Positions 48,049-56,453 of a stretch of 64,000 nucleotides of DNA are shown here, one piece after another. Below the pieces are notes generated by a model that worked only from the letters and a program-made list of their open reading frames with translations, made no database searches and was not told the DNA's origin. How positions within the stretch are numbered: position 1 is the stretch's first letter; each line of letters begins with the position of its first letter. This DNA is from Winogradskyella wichelsiae (GTDB lineage Bacteria; Bacteroidota; Bacteroidia; Flavobacteriales; Flavobacteriaceae): the NCBI RefSeq assembly GCF_013403925.1, contig NZ_JABFDJ010000002.1, positions 1-64,000 on the forward strand, given 5' to 3'. Position numbers and translations under genes: made by a program.

Positions 48049-50550
48049 TTATAGTAATCCAAATTGTTCAAAATGATGATTTAAATGTTTTCTTTCTAAC
48101 AAATACGATTCGTATTTATTCAATTCTCCGAATACTAAATTCTTTAGTTTAGCCTCAGGATTTTCTTTAAAATACTCTAAATATTTTTCGCGTTGTGCTT
48201 TAAACTTATCTATAGCTGTAGCTAAATCAGGATGCTTTAATGTATCTAAAGTGTCTTTTTCTAACTGAGGAAATTGAGAGTTCTTTGGGAATTTATCAAA
48301 GTTCCATAAACTATTATGGACTTTATCTAAAATCTTTTCTGGTGTTGCTATTTCAAAATCCTGAATTTCTCCAGAAGCAATTTTATAAGTGTATTCTAAA
48401 TGCTCAATCATATGCTGAGGTGTCATAATTCCCCATTTAGGTTTTGCATCTTCTTTTAACGCATAAAGGCATTCGCTGATTTTATCTTCAGTCATTTCAG
48501 TTAAAACTTCTTGCTTTTTCTGAACCATAGTTAAGACTGTTGCGAATGCTACTTTCTCATCGGTATTAGCATCAAAAATTTCGGCATACCATTTTACAAT
48601 TCCGCTTGGATGTTCCGCTGAAGCGACATCTCTATCTACTTTTTGTTTACATGTTAAACGTACGTAAATCGTATCGTTGTGATATAACGGACGAAGAAAT
48701 CGACATTCTTCTAATCCGTAATTTGCTGAAACTGGCCCTTTATTTGGATACACAAATAATCCTGCTGCAGCTGAAATAATGAAATAACCATGCGCAGTTC
48801 TTTGTTCAAAAATACTTCCGTCTAAAGATGTAATATCTGTATGCGCATAAAAATGATCCCAAGTGACGTTAGCAAAATTGATAATATCTGTATCTGTAAA
48901 TGTACGTCTATGGGTTTTCATAGACATTCCTGGCTGGATGTCTTCCCAATGGTATTTAAATGGATGCATTTCTGCTTCCTTATATTTTGCATTTTGCTGG
49001 TAAATACCAGTGATTTCTGTAATTGTAGTTGGCGAACCTTGGATTGCTGTGCGCTGTAAATAATGTTTTATGCCACGCATGCCGCCCATTTCTTCTCCAC
49101 CTCCAGCACGACCTGGACCTCCATGAACTAAATATGGTAATGGCGAACCATGACCTGTACTTTCTTTAGCCATATCGCGATTAACTACCATAATACGACC
49201 GTGATGAGATGCAGCATTAATTACATACTCTTTAGCAATATTGTCATCATTAGTTGCAATTGAAGACACTAATGAACCTTTACCCATTTGTGCTAAAGTA
49301 ATTGCTTCGTCTAGGTTTTTATATGGCATAATGGTACTTACTGGACCAAATGCTTCACGTTCGTGAATGATTGTATTTTCAAAAGGGTGATCAGAACGTA
49401 ATAAAATAGGACTAATAAAAGCACCTTTTTTAGCGTCTGCTCCAATTGTATTTATTTCATCTAAACTTCCATAAACAATTTGTGCTTCTTTAGATAAATC
49501 ATTTACAGAATCTCTAACTGCTTGCACTTGTTGATGACTTACTAGCGATCCCATCCTAACCTCTTTCAATCTTGGATCTCCAATACTGACTTTATCTAAT
49601 TGTTTAGATAATGCAGTTTGCACATCTTCCACTAAATTTTGCGGAACAATAATTCTACGTATTGCAGTACATTTTTGTCCTGCTTTAACTGTCATTTCTT
49701 TTCGGACTTCTTTTATAAATAAGTCGAATTCTGGTGTTCCTGGAACGGCATCTTCTCCTAAGATGGATGCGTTTAAAGAATCGGCTTCCATTGTAAATGG
49801 TACAGATTCTTGTATTAATTGTGGATGCGCTTTTAATAAGCGTCCTACTTTTGCTGAACCTGTAAAGGTTACTACATCTTGAGATTCTACCGTATCTAAA
49901 ATAGTTTTTACGGTTCCGTTTATAATTTGTAGTGCGCCTTCTGGTAAAATACCGGATGCTATTATTTCTTTTGCTACAGCTTCAGCTAAATAAGAAGATG
50001 AAGGTGCTGGTAAAACTACTGCTGGCACTCCAGCCATCCAGTTTACTGCGCACTTTTCTAACATTCCCCAAACAGGGAAATTGAATGCATTAATATGCAC
50101 TGCAACTCCTTTTTTGGGCACCATAATATGATGTGCCATAAAGCGTCCGCCACGAGATAAATCGATAGCATCTCCTTCTACGTGATATGGCTGATTTGGA
50201 AAAAGTTTTCTTAGAGAAGCATTGGCGAATAGGTTTCCGAAACCACCTTCGATGTCGATCCAACTATCTACTTTGGTTGCTCCTGTTCTGTAACTTAATT
50301 CGTAAAATGCATTTTTTCTTTTGGTAAGATATAAAGCTAAACTTTTAAGCATGTTTCCACGTTCTTGGAATGTCATTTTTCGAAGAACCTCTCCTCCTTT
50401 TGTTCTACCGTAGTTTAGAATTTCTGGAACTTCTAAACCTTCGATGGCAATGCTAGCAAAAGCTTCGCCAGTTACAGCATCTAAGATTGGTGCACCTTCT
50501 TCTTTACCTGTTGTCCAAGAACCAGTTACATAATGTTCTATTTTTCTCAT
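48049..50550 (-). CDS. paaZ: bifunctional oxepin-CoA hydrolase/aldehyde dehydrogenase PaaZ with C-terminal DUF1569 domain
   Basis: PaaZ opens the oxepin-CoA ring and oxidises the resulting semialdehyde. The 833-residue protein has an aldehyde dehydrogenase domain (1-515; Glu255 in FTMEADS and Cys294 in AGQKCTAI) and an R-hydratase-type domain (about 530-680; Asp565 and His570 in WDHFYAHTD). Residues 690-833 are an extra domain of DinB/DUF1569 type (WGIMTPQHMIEHLEYTYKIASGE), absent from the 681-residue E. coli enzyme. It lies downstream of the lipoprotein gene in the paa cluster, with a gap of 61 bases that holds a hairpin. Confidence 0.95.
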   Translation of the reverse strand: MRKIEHYVTGSWTTGKEEGAPILDAVTGEAFASIAIEGLEVPEILNYGRTKGGEVLRKMTFQERGNMLKSLALYLTKRKNAFYELSYRTGATKVDSWIDIEGGFGNLFANASLRKLFPNQPYHVEGDAIDLSRGGRFMAHHIMVPKKGVAVHINAFNFPVWGMLEKCAVNWMAGVPAVVLPAPSSSYLAEAVAKEIIASGILPEGALQIINGTVKTILDTVESQDVVTFTGSAKVGRLLKAHPQLIQESVPFTMEADSLNASILGEDAVPGTPEFDLFIKEVRKEMTVKAGQKCTAIRRIIVPQNLVEDVQTALSKQLDKVSIGDPRLKEVRMGSLVSHQQVQAVRDSVNDLSKEAQIVYGSLDEINTIGADAKKGAFISPILLRSDHPFENTIIHEREAFGPVSTIMPYKNLDEAITLAQMGKGSLVSSIATNDDNIAKEYVINAASHHGRIMVVNRDMAKESTGHGSPLPYLVHGGPGRAGGGEEMGGMRGIKHYLQRTAIQGSPTTITEITGIYQQNAKYKEAEMHPFKYHWEDIQPGMSMKTHRRTFTDTDIINFANVTWDHFYAHTDITSLDGSIFEQRTAHGYFIISAAAGLFVYPNKGPVSANYGLEECRFLRPLYHNDTIYVRLTCKQKVDRDVASAEHPSGIVKWYAEIFDANTDEKVAFATVLTMVQKKQEVLTEMTEDKISECLYALKEDAKPKWGIMTPQHMIEHLEYTYKIASGEIQDFEIATPEKILDKVHNSLWNFDKFPKNSQFPQLEKDTLDTLKHPDLATAIDKFKAQREKYLEYFKENPEAKLKNLVFGELNKYESYLLERKHLNHHFEQFGLL

Positions 50551-50572
50551 AAACTTTTTGGTTTATTTTGTG

Positions 50573-50594
50573 AGATTTCCGTTTTCACGGAAAC
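50573..50594 (-). repeat. hairpin upstream of paaZ
   Basis: GATTTCCGTTTTCACGGAAAC on the plus strand forms a TTTCCGT/ACGGAAA stem. It is related to the GATTCCC hairpins but lies in the opposite orientation and about 22 bases before the paaZ start. Confidence 0.6.
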
Positions 50595-50611
50595 TTGATG
50601 TTGTCTTTATC

Positions 50612-51430
50612 TTATTTATAAGCATTAAATTCTTTATAAAAAATGCTGTCTTGTTTTATAAATCTACCGTTCTGGTAGGGGTTTGTATAAGTATGCAGAT
50701 AATCGAAAGATGCATATTCTTCTTTATGCTTATGTTTAGAAACCCAAATACTATCTTTAAAAATATATTCTATTTGTAATTTGTTTTTGTCGTATTCCTG
50801 TACTTTATTGTATTCTATCGTATAATTTCTAAGATCATTTTTAGCCTTTTCTAATGTTTTTTGTAATGAAATATCACCTTCTGAACCAGATTTCTTTTTC
50901 TTATAAATTAGATACCTTCTAAAATTACCTCCATATTCTATTACAGAAAGTAGATTCTTATTTTTTCTAATCATCACTTGATTATAGAGGTAAGTTCCTG
51001 CTGTGAAATTTTCTTGAGCATAAGCATCGAACCCCAATCCATTTCCATTACATATTTTTATTAAATAAAATTTATTTTTAAAACTTTTTAGCACACCAAA
51101 ATCACTAATCGGTGTAATATCTTTTTCTTTATAAGCAGAATAGAATCCAAAATCGGTTTCTGAAAGACGGTTTATAATTAATTCACTATCGTGGATTGCT
51201 TTACGTTTTGCATCTACAAAAAAAGTTTCCCCTTTTATTAATTCATAGCTACCAGAAATATCGATAATGCTATCCGCTTTTAATTTAACAGCACTATCTT
51301 CTTTCTCACTAACTACCGTCTTACCTGTATGTTTAATAGGATTTGAAACAATTTTAGATTTTGTTTCGTGACATGAAACAAAAACGAAAATTACGCTTAG
51401 AAAAAGAAATCTTATTTTTTTTAAAAACAT
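50612..51430 (-). CDS. hypothetical lipoprotein within the paa cluster
   Basis: The 272-residue protein has a lipoprotein signal (FLFLSVIFVFVSC, cysteine 20). After a Lys/Ser-rich linker (21-50) comes a beta-rich domain (DISGSYELIKGETFFVDAK, then VMIRKNKNLLSVIEYGG). I recognise no family. It sits 9 bases after paaJ and before paaZ, so it is co-transcribed with paa genes, yet nothing in it suggests phenylacetate chemistry. It may be an inserted gene. Confidence 0.65.
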   Translation of the reverse strand: MFLKKIRFLFLSVIFVFVSCHETKSKIVSNPIKHTGKTVVSEKEDSAVKLKADSIIDISGSYELIKGETFFVDAKRKAIHDSELIINRLSETDFGFYSAYKEKDITPISDFGVLKSFKNKFYLIKICNGNGLGFDAYAQENFTAGTYLYNQVMIRKNKNLLSVIEYGGNFRRYLIYKKKKSGSEGDISLQKTLEKAKNDLRNYTIEYNKVQEYDKNKLQIEYIFKDSIWVSKHKHKEEYASFDYLHTYTNPYQNGRFIKQDSIFYKEFNAYK

Positions 51431-51439
51431 ATAAATAAC

Positions 51440-52651
51440 TTAATTCACATTTTCGATTATGGCAGCATAACCTTGTCCAACGCCAATACACATTGTGATT
51501 AAGGCGTATCTTTTGTTTTGTTCTTTCAATTCTAAAGCGGCAGAATAGGCTACTCTGGTGCCTGTAACCCCAAGTGGATGACCAATGGCAATCGCACCAC
51601 CATTTGGATTTATTCTTTCATCATCGTCTGCTAATCCCCAAGTACGAATACACGCCAAAGCTTGCGCCGCAAAAGCTTCGTTGAGTTCAATAATGTCCAT
51701 ATCGTCCATAGTTAAGCCTGCTTTTTCTAGCGCCTTGTTGGAAGCTGTAACAGGACCGATGCCCATAATTCTAGGCTCAACACCAACGACTGCAGAGCTT
51801 ACAATTTTTGCTATCGGATTTAGATTGTATTTTTTAACGGCAGCTTCGGAAGCAATGATTGTTGCTGCCGCTCCATCGTTTAATCCTGATGAATTTCCTG
51901 CCGTGACACTGCCGCCTTCTTTTTTAAATGCTGGTCTTAGTTTTCCTAAAACCTCTAAGGACGTGTTAGGTTTTACAAATTCGTCTTTCGAAAAAAGGAT
52001 TGGGTCTTTTTTGCGTTGTGGAATTTCTACAGTAACTATTTCTTTTGCGAAACGTCCGTTTTCTTGTGCTTTAGTCGCTTTATCCTGGCTCCAAAGTGCG
52101 AACTTATCTTGATCTTCCCTTGATATATTATATTTCTCTACAAGATTTTCGGCTGTATTTCCCATGCCGTCTGTGCCATACATTTGTTGCATTTTAGGAT
52201 TGATAAAACGCCACCCAAAAGTAGAATCGTATAGTTTTGAATCGCCTCCAAAAGCCGTAGATGGTTTTGCCATGACGTATGGTCCGCGCGTCATATTCTC
52301 GACTCCACCAGAAATAAAGACGTCTCCATCTCCAGCTTTTATGGCACGATTTGCGTGAATAATTGCTGATAATCCTGAACTACATAAACGATTTACAGTT
52401 TCTCCAGGAACTGTGAATGGTAATCCTGCTAAAAGTGATGACATACGCGCTACATTACGATTGTCTTCTCCTGCTTGATTGGCGCATCCCATGATAACAT
52501 CGTCGTAAGCTTCCTTAGGAATGTTTGGATTACGTTTTACGATTTCTGAAATTACTAATGCTCCTAAATCGTCTGTTCTTACCGCAGATAATGTGCCTTT
52601 GTAATTTCCTATTGGTGTTCTAATGCCGTCTATTATGTATGCTTCTTTCAT
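51440..52651 (-). CDS. paaJ: 3-oxoadipyl-CoA / 3-oxo-5,6-dehydrosuberyl-CoA thiolase
   Basis: The thiolase cleaves C8 and C6 3-oxoacyl-CoA intermediates of phenylacetate degradation to acetyl-CoA and succinyl-CoA. The 403-residue protein has nucleophile Cys90 in NRLCSSGLSAI, NEAFAAQALAC, NGGAIAIGHPLGVTG (His) and the base cysteine in CIGVGQG. It resembles PcaF/PaaJ-type enzymes. It is preceded by an ATTCCTGC hairpin and the ypfJ gene. Confidence 0.95.
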   Translation of the reverse strand: MKEAYIIDGIRTPIGNYKGTLSAVRTDDLGALVISEIVKRNPNIPKEAYDDVIMGCANQAGEDNRNVARMSSLLAGLPFTVPGETVNRLCSSGLSAIIHANRAIKAGDGDVFISGGVENMTRGPYVMAKPSTAFGGDSKLYDSTFGWRFINPKMQQMYGTDGMGNTAENLVEKYNISREDQDKFALWSQDKATKAQENGRFAKEIVTVEIPQRKKDPILFSKDEFVKPNTSLEVLGKLRPAFKKEGGSVTAGNSSGLNDGAAATIIASEAAVKKYNLNPIAKIVSSAVVGVEPRIMGIGPVTASNKALEKAGLTMDDMDIIELNEAFAAQALACIRTWGLADDDERINPNGGAIAIGHPLGVTGTRVAYSAALELKEQNKRYALITMCIGVGQGYAAIIENVN

Positions 52652-52713
52652 TTTTGAAATTGATATTGAAATTGATTCTTCTATTTCAAATTAATATTTT
52701 TACTCTTATTGTG

Positions 52714-52738
52714 GATTCCTGCCTACGCAGGAATGACA
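52714..52738 (-). repeat. ATTCCTGC hairpin repeat
   Basis: The 25-base element lies between the ypfJ stop and the paaJ start, with its TGTCA tag on the coding strand. Confidence 0.9.
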
Positions 52739-52781
52739 AATTGTTATAAACAATAGATTGTCTTGTTTTAGCTGGAATTGG

Positions 52782-53642
52782 TTAATCTAAAAGTGCAGAA
52801 AACGTATCTCCATTTCTAATATCTCCTGTGTTGTAGCCTTTCATAAACCACTCCATACGTTGTTGAGACGTACCATGTGTAAAACTATCTGAGTTAACAC
52901 TTCCAGTACTTCTTTTTTGAATGGCATCGTCACCAACTGCATTGGCAGCACTCATGGCTTCTTCAATATCTCCTGCTTGAAGATATTGCTTATTATGATG
53001 TGCCCAAACTCCTGCGTAAAAATCGGCTTGCAACTCTTGTGCCACTGAGAGTTTATTGGCTTCTGTTTGGTTAGTTTGGCTTTGTAACTGTCTTACTTTG
53101 TTAGATGTCCCAAGAATGGTTTGGATATGGTGACCAACTTCGTGCGCTGTAACATAAGCTATTGCAAAATCACCTCCCTGAGCTCCGAAACGTGTTTTTA
53201 GTTCATCAAAGAAAGACATATCCATATATAATTTTTGATCTGCTGGACAATAAAAAGGACCTGAAGCTGCACTTGCATTTCCACAACCTGTACTTACGGC
53301 ATCTGTAAATAAAACAAGTTTTGGTTCTTTATAATCACCTAGGTTATATTCCCTAAAAAGTCGATTCCAAATATCTTCTGTATCTACCAAGACTGCGTTC
53401 ATAAAATCGCCCATTTCAAGCTCTTCTCTAGTTAAATCTCTTTGTTCTACTTGCTGAGTGGTTTGACTATTAGCTACCTGCTCTATGATTGGTGCTAATT
53501 GTTGTCCTGTTTCTCCTCCAAAAAGTTGCAATAGAATAACGACAACAGCAATGACTCCTCCACCTGCTGCTACTTTACCTTTAGTTCCCATGCCGCGTTG
53601 GTCTTCAAGATTCCCGCTTTGTCGTCTACCTTTCCATTTCAT
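52782..53642 (-). CDS. neutral zinc metallopeptidase, YpfJ family
   Basis: The 286-residue protein has an N-terminal basic tail, one membrane helix (about 22-41, VAAGGGVIAVVVILLQLFG) and an outward-facing peptidase domain of the YpfJ/KPN_02809 family (PF04228). It carries AHEVGHHIQ (His167, Glu168, His171) and AQELQADFYAG downstream. The function of the family is unknown. It lies between paaI and paaJ and has no evident role in phenylacetate metabolism; it may be present by chance of operon assembly. Confidence 0.92.
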   Translation of the reverse strand: MKWKGRRQSGNLEDQRGMGTKGKVAAGGGVIAVVVILLQLFGGETGQQLAPIIEQVANSQTTQQVEQRDLTREELEMGDFMNAVLVDTEDIWNRLFREYNLGDYKEPKLVLFTDAVSTGCGNASAASGPFYCPADQKLYMDMSFFDELKTRFGAQGGDFAIAYVTAHEVGHHIQTILGTSNKVRQLQSQTNQTEANKLSVAQELQADFYAGVWAHHNKQYLQAGDIEEAMSAANAVGDDAIQKRSTGSVNSDSFTHGTSQQRMEWFMKGYNTGDIRNGDTFSALLD

Positions 53643-53662
53643 AATTTTATATTTTTACTATT

Positions 53663-54067
53663 TTATTCCCAATCCTTTTGAGTTCTATAAACGACACCTT
53701 TAAAAAGTGCTACTAATTCTTCTCCTCGTTTTACTTCAATAATATTAAATCCTAATCTGTTTTTCACAGATTCTATTACAGATTCTGCTACAATATAATC
53801 ACCTTCGTTTAAGGCTTCAATATGATTAATGCTTGTTTCGATAGAAACGGCATATTTACCATGGGTATTTGCTGCAAATCCGAAAGCCGTATCGGCTAAT
53901 GAATAACTGATACCACCATGTGCTTTATTCATGCTGTTTAGCATTTCCTTTCTAATGGTCATTGCTACTTTGCAACGGCCTATTTCGCATTCTAGAATTT
54001 CTATTCCTAGCCAAGTGCTGTAGGCATCTTGGGAAAGCATTTTATGTGGAATTTGCTCTGGTTTCAT
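53663..54067 (-). CDS. paaI: hydroxyphenylacetyl-CoA thioesterase
   Basis: PaaI is a hotdog-fold thioesterase that releases CoA trapped in dead-end hydroxylated phenylacetyl-CoA. The 134-residue protein contains the PaaI-family motif NKAHGGISYSLADTAFGFAANTHG, with the catalytic His-Gly-Gly and Asp residues, and the strand VSIETSINHIEAL. ATG 54067 is preceded by a GATTCCC-type hairpin. It lies between paaH and ypfJ. Confidence 0.94.
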   Translation of the reverse strand: MKPEQIPHKMLSQDAYSTWLGIEILECEIGRCKVAMTIRKEMLNSMNKAHGGISYSLADTAFGFAANTHGKYAVSIETSINHIEALNEGDYIVAESVIESVKNRLGFNIIEVKRGEELVALFKGVVYRTQKDWE

Positions 54068-54073
54068 GTTTAC

Positions 54074-54093
54074 TTTCCACGAAAGTGGGAATC
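54074..54093 (-). repeat. start-codon-proximal hairpin (GATTCCC type)
   Basis: GATTCCCAC pairs with GTGGAAA on the minus strand, 6 bases before the paaI start, in the same orientation as the hairpins before E1, paaD and paaC. Confidence 0.75.
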
Positions 54094-54119
54094 TTATTTA
54101 ATTATTATCTTTTATTGTG

Positions 54120-54145
54120 GATTCCGCATCAAGTGCGGAATGACA
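54120..54145 (-). repeat. ATTCCGCA hairpin repeat
   Basis: This variant of the ATTCCTGC family reads TGTCATTCCGCACTTGA then TGCGGAATC. Its CTTG loop flanked by GCA and TGC is shared with the repeat at the left end of the GIY-YIG unit. Confidence 0.85.
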
Positions 54146-54167
54146 AATCGTTGTAATTATATTATTC

Positions 54168-54207
54168 ATACAAAATTGCAGAAAAAGCAATTTCACTCGA
54201 ACTGACG
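54168..54207 (-). repeat. TCGAACTGACG-tagged inverted repeat
   Basis: AAAATTGC and GCAATTT form a stem, with ACTCGAACTGACG on the right side. A related copy is at 57300-57336. Confidence 0.6.
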
Positions 54208-54212
54208 TTATA

Positions 54213-55385
54213 TTAAAAAAACGTTTTATTTTCTTTTTTCATGTTACGTAATAACGGACTACAACGGTATCTATCTTCGTGATATTCGTTATATAATTCG
54301 TCCATTTTTTGCACACACCAATCGATTCCTTTTTCATCTGCCCAAGCCAATAATCCATTTGGATAATTAACACCTTTAGTCATGGCGTTGTCTATATCCT
54401 CAGCTGATGCAATGTTTAAAAATAAGGTATCTGCTGCTTCGTTGATGAGCATGACTAGGACGCGGTTGAAAATAGTTTCAGAAAGAGACGTCTCGACTGC
54501 GCTCGACGAGACAGATGTTCGTTCTGTTTTTCTTCCATTTGCATCATAATCATAAAATCCTTTTCCTGATTTTCGACCTAAATAACCGGCTTCTGCAAAA
54601 CGCTTTTGCGTAAATGAAGGTTTATATCTTGGGTCGAAATAGAACGCCGTAAATACGGTTTCGGTTACGGTGTAATTGACATCGTTTCCTATGAAATCCA
54701 TTAATTCAAATGGTCCCATTCTGAAATCACCTAAAGATTTTAGACTATGATCAATGGTTGCAAAGTCTGCTAACCCTTCTTCGTATATTCTTAAGGCTTC
54801 ACCATAAAATGGTCTTGCGACTCTGTTGACTATAAACCCTGGCGTGTCTTTGGCAACTGCTACTATTTTTTTCCAATCGGAAATTGTTTGAATCGCTTTT
54901 TCAAGTACTGCTTTAGATGTTTGAATGGCTGGAATGACCTCAACCAACTTCATTAAAGGTGCTGGATTGAAAAAGTGAATACCTACACAACGCTCTGGTT
55001 TATTAAGTGATGCTGCAATTGATGCTATTGATAAACTTGACGTATTTGATGCAATAATACAATCGTCAGACACATAAGTTTCTAATTCTGAAAATACTTT
55101 TTTCTTGATATCTAGGTTTTCAATAATCGCTTCGATAGTTAGATTAGAATCTGCTAAATCTATTAATGTATCTACATAAGAAATATTAGATTCTATTCTC
55201 TTTTTTTCAGCAGTATCTATTCTTCCTTTTTCAATTAAACGATTCAATATTTTTTCTAATGAAGCTTTTGCTTTATCTAAAGCTCCTTGATTGGTGTCGT
55301 ACAATTTTACTTGACAACCAGAAGTTGCTGCTACTTGTGCGATGCCGCTTCCCATGGTTCCTGAACCTATAATTCCTATGTTCAT
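54213..55385 (-). CDS. paaH: 3-hydroxyacyl-CoA dehydrogenase PaaH
   Basis: PaaH oxidises 3-hydroxyadipyl-CoA to 3-oxoadipyl-CoA with NAD. The 390-residue protein has an N-terminal Rossmann domain (IIGSGTMGSGIAQVA, 5-19), the catalytic region SNTSSLSI and HFFNPAPLMKLVE, and two C-terminal 3HCDH domains (GFIVNRVARPFYGEAL at about 183-198 and VLMLINEAADTLFL at about 309-323). The linker between these domains contains RTSVSSSAVETS (289-300), an in-frame repeat. It lies between the PLP dehydratase gene and paaI. Confidence 0.94.
   Translation of the reverse strand: MNIGIIGSGTMGSGIAQVAATSGCQVKLYDTNQGALDKAKASLEKILNRLIEKGRIDTAEKKRIESNISYVDTLIDLADSNLTIEAIIENLDIKKKVFSELETYVSDDCIIASNTSSLSIASIAASLNKPERCVGIHFFNPAPLMKLVEVIPAIQTSKAVLEKAIQTISDWKKIVAVAKDTPGFIVNRVARPFYGEALRIYEEGLADFATIDHSLKSLGDFRMGPFELMDFIGNDVNYTVTETVFTAFYFDPRYKPSFTQKRFAEAGYLGRKSGKGFYDYDANGRKTERTSVSSSAVETSLSETIFNRVLVMLINEAADTLFLNIASAEDIDNAMTKGVNYPNGLLAWADEKGIDWCVQKMDELYNEYHEDRYRCSPLLRNMKKENKTFF
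54487..54515 (-). repeat. TCGAGCGCAGTCGA palindrome inside paaH
   Basis: The minus strand reads CTGTCTCGTCGAGCGCAG then TCGAGACG, translated as SVSSSAVET in frame, in the linker between the two 3HCDH domains. Confidence 0.85.
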
Positions 55386-55403
55386 GTTTTTACTTTTATT
55401 GTG

Positions 55404-55428
55404 GATTCCTGCCTACGCAGGAATGACA
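55404..55428 (-). repeat. ATTCCTGC hairpin repeat
   Basis: Copy of the 25-base element 19 bases upstream of paaH, with TGTCA on the coding strand. Confidence 0.9.
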
Positions 55429-55447
55429 AATTATTTTTTTTATTGAT

Positions 55448-55473
55448 ACCCTTCGACTGCGCTCAGGGTGACA
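55448..55473 (-). repeat. GAGCGCAGTCGA hairpin, intergenic copy
   Basis: On the minus strand it reads TGTCACCCTGAGCGCAGTC then GAAGGGT. It has the same core and tag as the copies inside E1 and paaH, and lies between the PLP dehydratase stop and paaH. Confidence 0.85.
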
Positions 55474-55478
55474 GTTAT

Positions 55479-56414
55479 CTAAAATGGCAGATTTTTCACA
55501 TCTACATTACCACCAGAAATAATAATTCCGATGTTTTTAGTTGCAAATTCTTCTTTGTTATTTAATACAGCTGCAAAAGCTACTGCACTTGATGGTTCTA
55601 CAATAATCTTCATACGTTCCCAAATCAACTGCATGGCATTGATAATTTCCTCTTCCTCTACACATATTATTTTCTCTACATGTTTTTGAATAATTGGAAA
55701 ATTGCGGTCACCTAAATTTGTTCGAAGTCCATCTGCAATAGTCGCAAACGTAGTATTCGTTTCTATTTTACCGGAAATTAATGATCGATATGCATCATCA
55801 ACAGCTTTAGGCTCGGCACCAATTACTTTGCATTTTTCAGAGAAATAATGTGTTGCCAAAGCAGTTCCTGCAATAAGACCTCCTCCACCAACAGGTGCTA
55901 GGATAATATCTAAATCTGGTTGCTCTTCTAATAATTCAATTGCTGCTGTACTATTACCATAAATAACCTCATCTTGATTAGATGGGTGTAAAAATGATGT
56001 TCCCTTTTCCTCTTTAACTTTATTAGCTGTTGCTTCTCTTGCTTGTGGTGTCGATTCACATTCTATAATTTCACCCTCATAAGTTTTAACTGCATTTTTC
56101 TTGACTTGTGGTGCATTTTCTGGCATTACAATGTATGCCTTCACATGTAACTTTTGAGCTGCTAATGAAACTGCTTGGGCAAAATTACCTGAGGAATGTG
56201 TTACCACACCACGTTCTCTTTCCGCATCAGAAAGTGAAAGAATTGCATTTGCTGCTCCTCGCATTTTAAAGGCTCCCATTTTTTGAAAGTTCTCACATTT
56301 GAAAAATAGATTACAGCCTGCCTCTTTATTTAGCAATTCTGAGGTTAGCACTGGTGTTTGGTGAATAAAAGGTTTTATTCGGTTGTGCGCTTCTATGAGT
56401 GTTTGTTTGTTCAT
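55479..56414 (-). CDS. PLP-dependent threonine/serine dehydratase or serine racemase family
   Basis: The 311-residue fold-type II PLP enzyme has the PLP lysine in FKCENFQKMGAFKMRGA (about 43-59), SSGNFAQAVSLAA as the substrate loop and PVGGGGLIAGTAL as the phosphate loop. It lacks the C-terminal ACT domain of biosynthetic IlvA, so it belongs to the catabolic TdcB/serine-racemase group. It lies between paaG and paaH with short gaps, so it is probably on the paa transcript, although deamination of threonine or serine is not part of the pathway. Confidence 0.88.
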   Translation of the reverse strand: MNKQTLIEAHNRIKPFIHQTPVLTSELLNKEAGCNLFFKCENFQKMGAFKMRGAANAILSLSDAERERGVVTHSSGNFAQAVSLAAQKLHVKAYIVMPENAPQVKKNAVKTYEGEIIECESTPQAREATANKVKEEKGTSFLHPSNQDEVIYGNSTAAIELLEEQPDLDIILAPVGGGGLIAGTALATHYFSEKCKVIGAEPKAVDDAYRSLISGKIETNTTFATIADGLRTNLGDRNFPIIQKHVEKIICVEEEEIINAMQLIWERMKIIVEPSSAVAFAAVLNNKEEFATKNIGIIISGGNVDVKNLPF

Positions 56415-56423
56415 CCTATAATA

Positions 56424-56448
56424 GATTCCTGCCTTCGCAGGAATGACA
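56424..56448 (-). repeat. ATTCCTGC hairpin repeat
   Basis: Copy of the element 10 bases upstream of the PLP dehydratase start and 5 bases after the paaG stop. Confidence 0.9.
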
Positions 56449-56453
56449 AAACT

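Noticed and set aside
51585..52112. A 175-codon plus-strand frame opposite paaJ
   Set aside because: It has no recognisable features and is fully antisense to the thiolase gene, whose motifs are intact.
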